This document shows, in pieces, positions 12,502 to 23,571 of a stretch of DNA of 64,000 bases. A program made the position numbers and the translations under genes. The notes beneath the pieces were generated by a model. That model did no database searches, was not told the DNA's origin, and worked only from the letters and a program-made list of their open reading frames with translations. Position 1 is the stretch's first letter, and every line of letters starts with the position of its first letter. Origin of the DNA: Sclerotinia nivalis (Eukaryota > Ascomycota > Leotiomycetes > Helotiales > Sclerotiniaceae); contig JAPEIS010000007.1 in NCBI GenBank assembly GCA_029531795.1, positions 2,046,001 through 2,110,000 on the forward strand. Reading direction: 5' to 3'.

Positions 12502-13653
12502 ATGCCACCCAAAATCATATTCTTCGCAGGAGCACCTACATGCAACTCAATTAATTGGGATGAATCAAAACTTCTGACTGACTTTACCGAACCCTTCATC
12601 CAATTCCTACATCTCCCTCGATCATATCCGAACTCCGCACCACGGAATAACACCAGCGTATTGGAATCATCCACAGCACCCACCTTGGGACCTGACTGGC
12701 GCGAACTTCCTCTCGAACGTAAACATCTCACTACAGGAGTTTCCCAAGATCATGCTTTTCAACCATTTTATGGTGGTGCTGGTCATGTTTTAGATTTCTT
12801 CTCAGCTACTACTTTTCTCTCTCAATCACAGGGTTATTCACAATCTCAATCGTTAAATTACGATACATATCTCTCTATTAATGATGAAAATCTTGATCGA
12901 GAACCTGTGGATGAAATCATCTCTCATTTCTACGAACATTCCTACGCCATCCACGATATCCCGTCTTCTCAAATCGCCCCTCATGATTCCTTGACCTCCT
13001 CAAATACTGATGCTGGTACATCATTTTCTACATCAAATTCAATATATGATTCTCAATCAATCTTTCCACAATCGGGGGAGAATGTCCAAGTTCCAGTGGC
13101 AGGTCATTTGACAAATCTTAAAGATATGCCGCATGCACAATATCTATCTTCAATCCACCCGCAAACTATGACGGTTAATCTCATCGTGGGGATCATTTCC
13201 ATCTCAGAGCCGAGAGCAATAGCTACTAGACGAGGAGGCGATGTATCGCTCGTCGAGATATTAGTTGGAGATGAAACGAAAAGTGGCTTCTCAATTAATT
13301 TCTGGTTATCAGGGAAGGGAAAAGAGGAAGTGAAGGAGGTATTAGAAAATCTAAGGGTGCAGGATATTGTATTGATGAAGAATGTAGCACTAGGAAGCTT
13401 TAGGGGAAAGGTTCATGGACAGAGTTTGAGGAAGGATATGACGAAGGCTTGGTTGATGTATAGGGAAAAAATTGATAGGAATGATGTGGGGGGATGTTAT
13501 GGAAAGAGGGATTTGGAGGGAAAGGAGCTAGATATGCAGTTGACGAAGGTTAAGAGGGTGAGGGATTGGGTGGTGAGTTTTGTGGGGGTTGCGGCTGCGC
13601 CTAGAAGGGGCGTGAAGAGGATTAGGGAAGAGCTTCCGCCGGATACTCAATGA
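12502..13653 (+). CDS. Uncharacterised OB-fold protein
   Basis: Single exon, 383 residues. The first 210 residues are polar, with Ser/Gln/Asn runs, and begin MPPKIIFFAGAPTCNSINWD. A well-ordered OB-like segment spans about 225-315: a VNLIVGIISISEPRAI strand, then VSLVEILVGDETKSGFSINF, then VLENLRVQDIVLMKNVALGSFRGKV. The GDET..GF..NFWL signature recalls fungal nucleic-acid-binding OB-fold proteins and, more distantly, single-strand DNA-binding OB domains of shieldin or MEIOB type. The C-terminus is basic (RVRDWV...APRRGVKRIREEL). A role in DNA binding or repair is inference. The start is the first ATG, and no intron is needed. Confidence 0.75.
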   Translation: MPPKIIFFAGAPTCNSINWDESKLLTDFTEPFIQFLHLPRSYPNSAPRNNTSVLESSTAPTLGPDWRELPLERKHLTTGVSQDHAFQPFYGGAGHVLDFFSATTFLSQSQGYSQSQSLNYDTYLSINDENLDREPVDEIISHFYEHSYAIHDIPSSQIAPHDSLTSSNTDAGTSFSTSNSIYDSQSIFPQSGENVQVPVAGHLTNLKDMPHAQYLSSIHPQTMTVNLIVGIISISEPRAIATRRGGDVSLVEILVGDETKSGFSINFWLSGKGKEEVKEVLENLRVQDIVLMKNVALGSFRGKVHGQSLRKDMTKAWLMYREKIDRNDVGGCYGKRDLEGKELDMQLTKVKRVRDWVVSFVGVAAAPRRGVKRIREELPPDTQ

Positions 13654-16600
13654 AAGGGTACTCTAGGTACATATACTCGACTTTACATCTGCTAGAGTGT
13701 CAGAATTCGCTGTCATTCATGAAGCCTGAGATATACATATGAATATATGTTATAGTGGGAACAGCTACCCTTATTTGAAGTTATAAAAGTGTGTATATTG
13801 ATTAAAGATTCTAAACTAAAGATTATTTATAATAGTGTATAAAACTAAATAGAATTAGTGTAAGTGATCATATGATCATTGTAACAATATAGATATAGAT
13901 ATTCAAGTTAATACACGCGGCAACTACCTAATATCCTCCGTATTGAAAATACTCTCCAAATATTCACTAATCTAAATTACAACGCAAACCCGTGCTTGAA
14001 ACCCTGAATTTATACCCTGGATTTTCCACGCAGATCAGCGTTAACGTTATGTAATTATATCATACTATACCCTCCTTCCTAAAAAAAATCTTATAATAAT
14101 GAGTAAGAAGCAAAAAGCCAAGAAGTTGGACTTACATGGATAAGAAAATAGTACTAATAATAACCCCAACGGGCTGAACGCGACGAAGTATTAGTCGCTG
14201 TCACCGTGTTACTAGATGATTTATTCTGAATTTTCGGATCTATTTGAAGAAGAAGAAGAAGAAAAGGAAGAAGAAGAACAAGGATTTGTTTAGGATGCTG
14301 GATGCTGGATGTGGGACTGTTGATATACTCCCCATATGTATATTATCTACTACTGTAGGAATAAAACCTCAATATGTTAGTATGCGTATCTTTCAGTATT
14401 CTGTGATGTACGAGGTAGAGTATGCATAGATAATGTAGGAGTAGCAGTAGTAGTAGTAGTAGCAACAGGAGTTAGAAATGCGAATGTGAGTGAGAACGTG
14501 AATGTGAATGAGAGTGTGAATGAGAGTATAGGGAAAATTGTTGAAGCTAGATGAAAGGTGTAGAGTTGGGTTTGGAGATGGGGGTGGAGATGGAGAGGGT
14601 GCTTGGGGTTCTTTTGTAGGCTGATATATATAGGTTGAGTGGGTGGAGTGAGTGGAGTGAGTGGAGTGAGTGGAGTGAGTGGAGTGAGTGGAGTTTTGAG
14701 GGTGAGATCTGGGACTGGAGGAAGAGGAGGAGTGGTGATAGCTGCGGTAGTATTTAGCGGGTGGTAGCCGAGATTGCATTGTTTTGTGTTGATGGATGAG
14801 AATGGGATGCGAATTTACCATGTATTGCAAAGTAAAAATATTCATAAACCGATATAGCTTTAAAGTAACAGATGCTTACAGACTATTTGTGATTGATAAT
14901 GGGATTGCTGTAGGAACAGCATTGATGCTATGTATACTGATAGTCACATTACCAGACACATGTCAGAACATGTTAGATCTTACAGTATTCGATATTAACT
15001 ACCCCTCCCATTCACACAAATATAATATCCCAGCAATGCAATAAGTTTCCATCCGAACAGCTTTCCTCCATCCGGATAGCTGATAGCAATAAGGATAAGT
15101 GCAGCAATTACATGATCCATTTAATGTCGCATGTATAAACTAATCAATAGCTCTCTCTGGCTTTTACGCGAAAGCGAGGTCCGCAGCATTTCTCGGTCAT
15201 TGAATAACAGTGAGATTGCCTTGACGTTCGTTAGATATGTTGTCCTGAAAAGACTAAAAGGTAACTAACCTACTTGGACAGAAGTCATAGCCGAGATCCT
15301 CACAAATGAGAACTCTTAGACTCAACCATAATTTCAGTAAAGAACGCTCATCGAGAGGTGCTAAAGCTGAACCATTATTGGTTCAAGAATGAAATTCGGA
15401 GGCAATTAGTTGTCGAATGTCGGTGTTTGATTAACTGAGATGGCAGTATAGAAAAATAGGGGAAGAGAAAGTTTGAGAAGTGAAAATATTGTGGAGTTTT
15501 GAAGATTTTAAGGATTTTTAAATAAAGTGTTCGTGTCTTTGGCTTCAGATGGATTAACTGGAATCATCATAGTATTTATGGTTTTCATGTCATGGTGTTC
15601 ATTCTTCTCTTTGCTCATCGTTGTTGATATAGTTGTTCGAGATTTGTAGAAAATGGCTTACAAGGGTCCTCTGAGGGCTCAAGTCCAATTTAGCATAACC
15701 CGCATTTTAACAACGAACTTTCCTGAGATGCTTAAGGCCAAATCAATATGGGAAAGCATATTTTTGTTATCCAAAGCTCGAAAAGAGACTTTATCAGCAC
15801 TCCCTCACGCATATCGATCAAGGAAACCCAACGCCACCACTCGATGATATTGCTTCTTGATCATTTTACTCGCAACATTGTAAAAATCATCACTGCTCCC
15901 AAAACCCATCCAGATAATCGCGCAGCTCACCTGAATCCTCAAAATTGTATACACCATGGAGTAAATTCACCCCGACACTATTTTCCACATGCCAGAAAAC
16001 CTATTACCGCCAAGATACCGGTTGAATTTCCTTAGAGTCTAAATAGTTGAATTACCACCAACTCGGTGTTGAAAAGTCATGAAGCTCACTTGAGCCCTTT
16101 GATATTGTATAGAAAAATGGGAATTTTACACAATAAAAGGTTTATCGAAATGCTAGATGAAAGTGGTGAATGCAACCTACCCCCATATGCATCGTGACAT
16201 ATAATATGGAGAAGAAACCTCAAGTATTGGCAGAAAGTAAGCAGACTTTGATGGCTCTAGTATTGTTAGCAACCCCAGAATAAAGATATAAGACGGCAAA
16301 TCAATCTCGGCAGAGATGGAGACGTTATCTTGATTAGAGGTGTTGCCGTCGCATGTGTTGATGTGGATGAAGAGTTGGTAAGGTTAAAGAGAATCTTTGG
16401 GGGAGGATTTATAAGTGACTCTCACTTAGTATTTGGAATAATATTTCCACAACAACAAGGTCCCGCGCGGTAAGGTGTTAGAAAATATTTCTTCCTTTAT
16501 ATTTTCATGATCGTCGCTCTCCCAGGTACAAACAAAAATCTCCCCCCGCATGACTCAGCAACCCCACACTATTCCTCCTTCCCGCATCATCCATCATCCC

Positions 16601-16674
16601 CAAACCCTCACATTAAACCCTCCCACCTATCCCTGCCTCCGCTCCATACATATCCCACCACCACTAAATAAACA
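13654..16674. other. 3-kb gene-poor region with repeats
   Basis: No supported gene. It contains a gaa run at about 14244-14282 and a 9-bp minisatellite (gtggagtga, about five to six copies, 14643-14695), which accounts for the Thr-His-Ser repeats in the antisense frame 14393-14845. Frames at 15653-16035 lack family features. The last 250 bp are pyrimidine-rich and lead into the phosphoribosyltransferase locus. Confidence 0.6.
16551..16557. promoter_or_regulatory. Gcn4/CpcA-type site
   Basis: A perfect TGACTCA lies 118 bp upstream of the phosphoribosyltransferase ATG at 16675. This heptamer is the consensus of Gcn4/CpcA, the general amino-acid control activator, which also regulates some purine genes. 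A 7-mer can occur by chance, so function is inferred from position only. Confidence 0.4.
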
Positions 16675-17450
16675 ATGTCCTCCACCCACTTCACCGAGCC
16701 CACAACCCCCTACTGGTAAGAAATCCTCCCCTCCAATCACGCCCCCAAAAATGCACCCTATAAATACAACTACTCCGCGCAACTCCCCGACTCACGCTTC
16801 CTCCTCCTACCCATCCGCCGCATAATCGACCAACCCCAACAAGCCGTCGCCTCACTCCTCATAAACCAAGCTTCCATGGACGTCGTAGATGAACTTTCTG
16901 ATTTCCTCGCCGAACTGGTGGGTCCATTTCATCCCGAGGTGATTATTGGTCTTCCGACGCTGGGTCTTACGCTTGCGCCTATTGTTGCGAGGAAATTGGG
17001 TCTGAGTATGTTATGTCATGTTATGTTGAGATGATTTTGTACATGTGTTTCCAAAATGAATAGATGATTGACGAGTAAACAGAAAGATATGTACCCCTAG
17101 GCTACTCACGCAAATTCTGGTATGACGACTCGCTCTCAGCTTCAGTATCATCTATCACATCACCGGAATTGGGCCTTAAAAGGGTTTATCTAGATCCGCA
17201 TCAATTACCTCTACTTTTAGGAAAGAAATGCGTGATAATTGATGATGCGGTAAGTTCTGGGACTACGCTAAAGACGACTTGGGATTTGTTGGAGAGGATT
17301 GGTTGTGATATTGTGGGTTGTGGGGTCGTGATGAAACAGGGAGAGAGGTGGAAAGAGAAGATTGGGTTGGAGAGAGTAGGGAAATTGGTGCATGTGCTGG
17401 AGAGTCCGCTTTTGGAAGCTGTTGAGGATGGATGGGTCTTAAGATCTTGA
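16675..17450 (+). pseudogene. Type I phosphoribosyltransferase with in-frame TAA near the start
   Basis: Exons 16675-17005 and 17083-17450 (77-nt GTATGT..CAG intron) would encode 232 residues. Downstream features are intact: IIGLPTLGLTLAPIVARKLG, RYVPLGYSRKFWYDD, and a PRPP loop CVIIDDAVSSGTT near residue 155-167. However, codon 15 is TAA (16717-16719), in the conserved PYW-x-(E/D)-(I/F)-L-P context where family members usually have Gln. A CAA-to-TAA change would explain it. The tempting donor GTAAGA overlapping the stop cannot be rescued: no downstream AG restores the frame without deleting conserved sequence in the wrong phase. In-frame ATG at 16876 could start a 165-residue N-truncated product. 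The family resembles xanthine/adenine-type PRTases; exact substrate unknown. Sequencing error remains possible. Confidence 0.75.
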
Positions 17451-17969
17451 TGGTTATGGCTAGCAATGAGCGGACTGCAAGATATATTACATTTGCTCTG
17501 GCCCTCAACTTTGGTTGAAGTACTAGCTGGTTTGTTTTTGCATAACTAGAACATAGAAATTTTATGGCGAGAGTTTAGAAATTCATTTTAAGCAGTAGAA
17601 GTATCACTTATTTATTCTTGACACCTTGGCTCAATCAACCTCATGCTTTTTGCATTTGCCAAATCTTCAAAGTTTCAAAATACTATATGAAGTTTCTAGT
17701 GCGTATTGATAAACTATCGATTGTCATTATCATTCTGCCTATTAATCTCAAATCTTATGTACAAAGTATGTATTCAACGTCATAATGAACGTGATGGTGA
17801 TGGATTTCTCTCCCAAATGCATTCATTCCATTCCGTATATAATCCGATCCTAAGAGACCGAATCCAAACCGTACTTAAAAAAGGAACCGAACATTATAAT
17901 GCATTTCATATCTCATTTCATTTCACCCATGTCTTTAAGGAATTTTCAAATTTTCTTTCTGAATCAAAT
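17451..17969. other. convergent intergenic gap
   Basis: A 519-bp AT-rich gap between the 3' ends of the phosphoribosyltransferase locus (+) and the But2-domain gene (-). I see no gene or strong repeat, only probable 3' UTRs. Confidence 0.5.
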
Positions 17970-19466
17970 TTAACAGGTAGTGATAAAAAGACCGATTGGA
18001 GAAGGATTATAGTCCTCAAACCACCACAAATTAGTGTTGCTGTCACCAGTGCTCATTTCATAGCTGATAGCCTCTCCAGCTGGACACTCGAAAGTATCAA
18101 CCACAGTCCAGGAACCAGGTGTGTAAGTCTTGCTACCCAAATCAGTTTCGGTGCTTCCAATAGAGTTATAGGTGGAATTAAGGGTAACAGTAGTGCTCAA
18201 TTGCTTGAAATCAATGGCTCCTGATCCGGAGAAAGTGTAAGAGGAGGTCTCGAGCATGTCTTGAGTTGGGAAGAGGAAGACGAGAGAACATGTCTTTGAT
18301 GCGTATGATGAGGGAATGTCGAAGTTGAAGAGGGAAGAGACGGTGCTGTTAACAACTCCAAAGTAAGAAGTGCCGTAGGCAGTATCTGGGGATGCAGATG
18401 ATACTGGGACGATTAAGTTGGGGGAAGAATAGGTGCCATCAAGGTTTGTAGGGCAAGATCTGGAGGATGACGTGGTTGAAGTAGCCTTAGATGCGACTGA
18501 GCTAACCTTGGATACAGCCGAGGGGACGGTCGAGCTAGTAGATGAAGCTTTTGGTGTAGAGACTGCGATGGTAGGGACGGCAGTTATAGTTTGTATCTGG
18601 GTGACGGTAACTGTGGAAGGAGCAGCAGATTGGACTTGAGTGACGGTGACCGTTGAAGGAGCAGCAGTCTGCTTCTGTGTCTGGGTGATGTAGACAGTTT
18701 GAGCTGGAGCAGTCTTTTCTTGGGTCTGAGTCTCGTGAACAGTTTGTCCAGGGACAGTTGAAGTAACATAGATGGTTTGAGCAGATGGAGTCTGAGTGAC
18801 AACAACTGTCTGTGTGGGGGCAGTCTCTTTCAAAATCTTGGTCTCGTAAATAGTCTGACCAGGTGCGGTTGACACAGCAGAGGTAGTCACGTAGATAGTC
18901 TGAGCTGGGGAGGAGACAGTAACAGTTGAAGGAGCACAGGTCTGTTGCTGAGTTGTGGTAGCAGTAATAACGGAAGTTTTTGATGATGATGTGGATGTGC
19001 TCATTTGTGCTGATGAAGAGGATGAAGCTGGGGCAAAGCATCCACTAGCAGTCAAACCAACCTTGACGCACTTAGTCTGGCCGGCAACAGGAGTTGTGTA
19101 GATGTTGTAATCGGAATCAGAGGATGGGCATGCATAGAATACCGACGATCCAGAGTGAGAGTATGTGCCGCTTGCACCGATAGCAAAACCGTCTGTGGCG
19201 GTCATACCAGCATCACATTGGTATTGGTTAGCCTCCGATGTTAGATAACATGGTCGGCCTTTGGAATCAGTAGTTGCACCGTTGCTGATTGTGAAGGTTG
19301 CGGTTGGGTGGCCACCGAGGATACGAAGTTGGCCATCGTCCAATTGACCAACAATACCAGATGCACCTCCTGATGCGGTGAGAGTGAATGAGCAAGTGTC
19401 CCGACGGATGGAGGCAGCTGAAGCGCCAACGGCAAAAGCGAGTGACGCTGGTGCTGAGTACTTCAT
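17970..19466 (-). CDS. Secreted Ser/Thr-rich protein with But2 C-terminal domain
   Basis: Single exon, 498 residues from the ATG at 19466; the longer open frame has no upstream ATG. Residues 1-20 form a signal peptide (MKYSAPASLAFAVGASAAS) followed by an IRR site that could be Kex2-processed. An N-terminal module with Cys residues (CSFTLTASGG, PCYLTSEANQYQCDAG) precedes a 170-residue repeat region rich in Thr/Ser/Gln with STVTVTQ and QTIYVT units, likely O-mannosylated. From about residue 338 the protein matches the ubiquitin-3-binding But2 C-terminal family (DGTYSSPNLIVPVSS, AYGTSYFGVVNS, CSLVFLFPTQDMLETSSYTF). No GPI signal is evident because the chain ends shortly after GLFITTC. A wall-associated or secreted surface protein is the likely role. 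The But2 name comes from a yeast two-hybrid hit and says little about function. Confidence 0.85.
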   Translation of the reverse strand: MKYSAPASLAFAVGASAASIRRDTCSFTLTASGGASGIVGQLDDGQLRILGGHPTATFTISNGATTDSKGRPCYLTSEANQYQCDAGMTATDGFAIGASGTYSHSGSSVFYACPSSDSDYNIYTTPVAGQTKCVKVGLTASGCFAPASSSSSAQMSTSTSSSKTSVITATTTQQQTCAPSTVTVSSPAQTIYVTTSAVSTAPGQTIYETKILKETAPTQTVVVTQTPSAQTIYVTSTVPGQTVHETQTQEKTAPAQTVYITQTQKQTAAPSTVTVTQVQSAAPSTVTVTQIQTITAVPTIAVSTPKASSTSSTVPSAVSKVSSVASKATSTTSSSRSCPTNLDGTYSSPNLIVPVSSASPDTAYGTSYFGVVNSTVSSLFNFDIPSSYASKTCSLVFLFPTQDMLETSSYTFSGSGAIDFKQLSTTVTLNSTYNSIGSTETDLGSKTYTPGSWTVVDTFECPAGEAISYEMSTGDSNTNLWWFEDYNPSPIGLFITTC

Positions 19467-21535
19467 GATTAACGAACGTGAGTTATTGTATTGTAAAGTT
19501 GGAGATGTTGTGAAAAAGGAAATGATCGGGAGCAAGGGCTATCTAAATACTTCCTCATCGGCTTCTTTTCCATTTTCCAAATTTCAAGGGAAAAACAATG
19601 ACGCAGATTTGGCTTGTCCTGACCTTTGTTTGCATACCATGTTTACGAAAAATGGCTCACCGAATGGGTCGATTAAACACGATCGAATATCAATTTCTTA
19701 GAGATTTCCCGTATTCTCTATGAGCTAAGGTGTTGATCAATATGCAGCATGTCGAGTGACATTCCCACAGAAAAGAGTTTCCCACAAAATGCAATAGTTT
19801 TGATTGGTTTGACATGATCTACGAATTCACCATCGTAGCGTCGAATATACCCCGCACGATGCACCACACGGCTGGCACTACATAGTACGGATGAACGATT
19901 TGTAATTGAACAAAGTATCCCTAGACAATCCATAAAAGACCCATGAATAAGTATGGATCAACAAACAAAATGCGGACGGCGGCACAAGATCGTCAGGAAC
20001 GTAATACGTAAATCGACTAAACATGCACTAGCTGAATTTTCGTTGCAAGTGGGCCCATGACGAAACCATGCTTCCGGTAACCGCGTTTTGCAAAGGGCTA
20101 GGCCTCACAGCCAAATTCCGTAGAACATGGGATTATCATCCACATTTATACATTGGTGACTGTTGAAGGCGGGGTATTCCTCATGCTGTGGTACAGCCTT
20201 GTGCACAGGATCACCATCCCACAAGTCCATAAGAATCGTCTTTCTATATGGAATGAAACAGTATATCCGCAATTGAAAAATCTTGAATGAAATCTTAAAG
20301 TCTGGCAGGTGGAGAGATAGTGTTAAAGGATAGTAATCATGCCATCATCGAAAGTTTGCACTGGCAAACTAACGGGACAGAAGAATATCCAGTCACCCGT
20401 GTTGACGTAAATCCGAACATCCATTGCCGCGAGGAATAATATCAGGTGAGAAAAATCCTATTTTTAAACGACACCATTTGTAATTTTCGGAACGCCCGCA
20501 CTACCTTAGTACTCTAGTTTGCCTCTAAACTTACTAGTGAGCAGGATTTGTAAAATACTTCCACGTGACACTACGCGCGTAACCGTCCGATGATAATGTA
20601 CATGGCTAGTGTATCCCCCGGATGGTGTTGCCGACGCCAAAGATGAAGTATGCGATGGAGTTGATAAAATATGACGCCGGCGCGTATCAAGCTTTTCCAT
20701 ACTCCGCTTTGGACGGACGCAATACCCCGGCTTAAATCGCAATGGCTTTGGAAAACACACACACTGCAGCATAGAATCATCATGCACAGCCTTTTCGTCC
20801 AGGCTGGAAGATCCAGGGAAAGCATTATGGTGTTGTGTTGGTGTAGGAAATACATAGAAATCTGTCGCAGTTTCGAGCAGTGATTGCAAAACGAGCGAAA
20901 CGAATTTTGTACGTCGTAAACACGTAGCGGCGAACTCGAGATGCTGAATTCTTCCTCAAGAAGCTATTGAGATAATGGTACCGCTGCTCCTTGATCTAAA
21001 AAAAAATTCAGAGTGAAGAGGCCCTTTCATACGCAGTTCGTAGACGTTTCCTACGCTTTTTGCGGAATTCGAGAATTACTTTCCGTCGTAACCACATACG
21101 CCATACTTTTCGGGTTCTTTCGGATCGAAAAGAGTTTGCACCTGTACCATTGATAAGTAAAAGGGTTAGAAAGAAAGAGCTTCTTTTTGCACTCCATTGT
21201 TAAGCTGCGTTGATTTCCTCCTTGGTGCCAAATTGTCGATGATAGAGAAGTTGAGAACTGGGTGATTCCGCGGAATGTCGCTTATATAATCTCACATTCG
21301 GGCGCTAGCGCCCCTTAGCGTAGGGAAGATATCTGGAAACCCGGCGCAAAATCCGGGTATGGCTCTGAGCAAAATACCCGAGCCGGCCACGGTCATCACA
21401 AGATTGGCAATTGAGCGTTTAAGTATGAAAAATTGATATTTAACTTTCTCATTTCCTATATTCCTCATTAATAAACAACTTTCAGTTCGTAACTACATCA
21501 ATAACATTTTTACTTGCCATGATACCTAAGGAATG
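19467..21535. other. 2-kb intergenic region, GC-richer with palindromes
   Basis: No supported gene. The first part is the promoter of the But2-domain gene; a TATA-like tatttagat sits on the minus strand about 80 bp upstream of its ATG. The right part is less AT-rich than other gaps and contains a perfect 14-bp palindrome at 21300-21313 and an inverted acccgg...ccgggt pair near 21340-21360 (see findings). The frames at 19718-19933 and 20506-20889 lack recognisable features. Confidence 0.5.
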
Positions 21536-23065
21536 TTAATTTCGAGGGACATCTCCACCATGACCAGGCATCAAATTGAAACATCTTCCAAAAACATTGG
21601 TAGGATCATAACGCCGCTTCAACTCTACCAGTCTCTCGTAGTTGTCACCAAAGAGCGTTTTCGCTGGTGTTTCATTCATACCTGTGAGGTGAAAGATTGT
21701 TATAACCTGAAATGGAACAAGCTACGGGAAAACTGACCTTCGTAATTAGCATACTCGCCTACTCCTTCTCCGCCCGCACGAGTCTTCAATAATTGATTTC
21801 TCGCTTTCCTTGCCATATTTCTCGTCCACTCTCTACATGCTGTATCATGTTCTTGACTCGTCCATGCAGTTACGAAAACAACATTCCCATACGGTCCGCG
21901 ATTCGCGAATGAGGTGGCATTTTGTGGTACGGACATAATTTTATGAGGGCTGATGAATTCCCAGAGAACCAGAGTTTTCTGTGCATCCGGCGTACTTTGA
22001 ATGAAAGATACGTAATCGTTGAACATGCTTTCCACGAATGGAATGTCGACTGGTGCGGCGAATGTAGAACCTTTCATCGTTCTTCTTGCTCCATCGGGAA
22101 CATTTGCATTGTGAAAGGCATTGACCTCAGGGTAGGGAATCATGGCGGTAGTGTTTAGCAAGGGATCAAGTTTGAGAATTGGTTCAAATAGTGCCTTTGC
22201 AGATTGTTCGGGGCCATTGTAAAAAACAACTGTCATGATGCATGGTGGAAGATCTGGTTGGGGCGTAGCAAATCCTACCATTATTGTGGCTTCTCCTTTG
22301 GATACCTCGATGACATGATTTGCGCATTCGAGAATTGAGCGTAATTTATCGGGAGTGAACGCAAGCACTCCGGCCCATACCAAATTTTCTTGCTTGTATG
22401 CGCGGAAAACGAACTCTGTTACTACCCCGAATGCAGCTCCGGCCCCACGGATAGCCCAGAACAGCTCGGGGTTCTGTCTTTCAGACACCGTAATAATTTC
22501 ACCACTGGCAAGAACCATTTGAACGGAAAGGAGGTTGTCGACTACCGTTCCATATGCGCCGCTTAAGTATCCATACCCGCCCCCTAGAGTCAAGCCCCCC
22601 ACCCCGGTCAGATTGACAGTTCCACCTACAGTAGCCAATCCATGTTCCGCAGCTGCTTTATCAACATCTTCCCATAAAGCCCCTCCTTGTACAGTGACTG
22701 TCATAGCTTCTGGGTCGACTGTGACGCCTCTCATTCTAGATAGATTCATAGAAATGCCTCCATCAGTTGATGACGATCCACTAGTGGAATGAGAACCACC
22801 TGCAACGGCTAACTCAACCCCAAGTTTGGTGGCACAAAGAATGGTCTTCGATACGTCTGATGGTGCTGAAGGAAAAACTACGAGACCCTGTGGTGCAATT
22901 GGTTAATTGAAGAAATTTTGACGTGGTATGGTATGGTAGACGTACAGCTCGCTTTTCAGCGGTCACTGCCCACCGTTTGATGCTCTCATCATATCCTTTG
23001 TCGCCAATGCTGATTACAGCAGAACCAGGCGTTAAGGACTCGGTGAGGTCGTGAACGAAGTGCAT
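21536..23065 (-). CDS. Berberine-bridge-type FAD-linked oxidoreductase
   Basis: Three exons (22946-23065, 21738-22887, 21536-21681) give 471 residues; introns are 58 and 56 nt. The N-terminal half is the PCMH/VAO FAD-binding fold: FPSAPSDVSKTIL, then AVAGGSHSTSGSSS, whose His73 is the usual site of covalent FAD attachment, then GGLTLGGGYGYLSGAYG and FWAIRGAGAAFGVVTEF. The last exon supplies the BBE C-terminal motif (FGDNYERLVELKRRYDPTNVF), ending ..PGHGGDVPRN. No signal peptide is visible, so it is probably intracellular. Such enzymes oxidise alcohols, sugars or secondary-metabolite intermediates with O2. No biosynthetic partner genes lie next to it, so the substrate is unknown. The third exon is short but joins in frame and completes the domain, which supports the model. 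Confidence 0.88.
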
Positions 23066-23571
23066 TTTTATATAGAGTGTGTTTCCGGGTGTGCTCAATA
23101 ATAAAAATTTGCAATTGAGAATAATTAAAGCTTTCAACAGGTACCATCCCTCTTTATCATTTCCCATTTTATTTTCTTCTTTGTACCAGGACCATTTCAG
23201 GGCAGGAATGCAAGGCTTGGTATCCTCAATGAATAATGACCGCGTCTCTCAATTCGGAAAATTAATGGAGTTGATTTGAGACACCTTGCATATTTTCGAA
23301 CACATTTTAGAATACTTTCTTTCATCCGTCTCAGAGGTTGTTCTTGGCTTCGAAAGCACCAATGCTCGCAATGGGTGTGGCTTGGGGTTCCCTACTGTTG
23401 GTTTTTTACTAACCACAGTCTTGGGTAGGCAAAATCATAAAACGATGACCCGTGATTGGACGATTTGGGGTGGTGATCCGCTTTCAATTTCTATATGCCG
23501 AAGGGATGAAATATTTGATTCAAAACGCAGGCTTTATACTGGATCCAACCTTGAATTTCATGCCTCCATGA

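Noticed and set aside
14393..14845. 150-residue antisense frame with Thr-His-Ser repeats
   Set aside because: Explained by the 9-bp minisatellite and other low-complexity runs; no ordered domain.
15653..16035. two overlapping plus-strand frames
   Set aside because: No recognisable motif, no splice pattern, frames overlap each other.
16550..16825. Pro/Thr-rich frame covering the phosphoribosyltransferase start
   Set aside because: Shadow frame; the conserved protein is read in another phase from 16675.
16715..16870. Intron starting at the GTAAGA that overlaps the TAA
   Set aside because: The only two downstream AGs (in caacaag and aaccaag) give the wrong phase and would delete conserved residues.
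20506..20889. 127-residue minus-strand frame and its overlapping partner
   Set aside because: Three overlapping frames on both strands with no domain; likely chance in GC-richer DNA.
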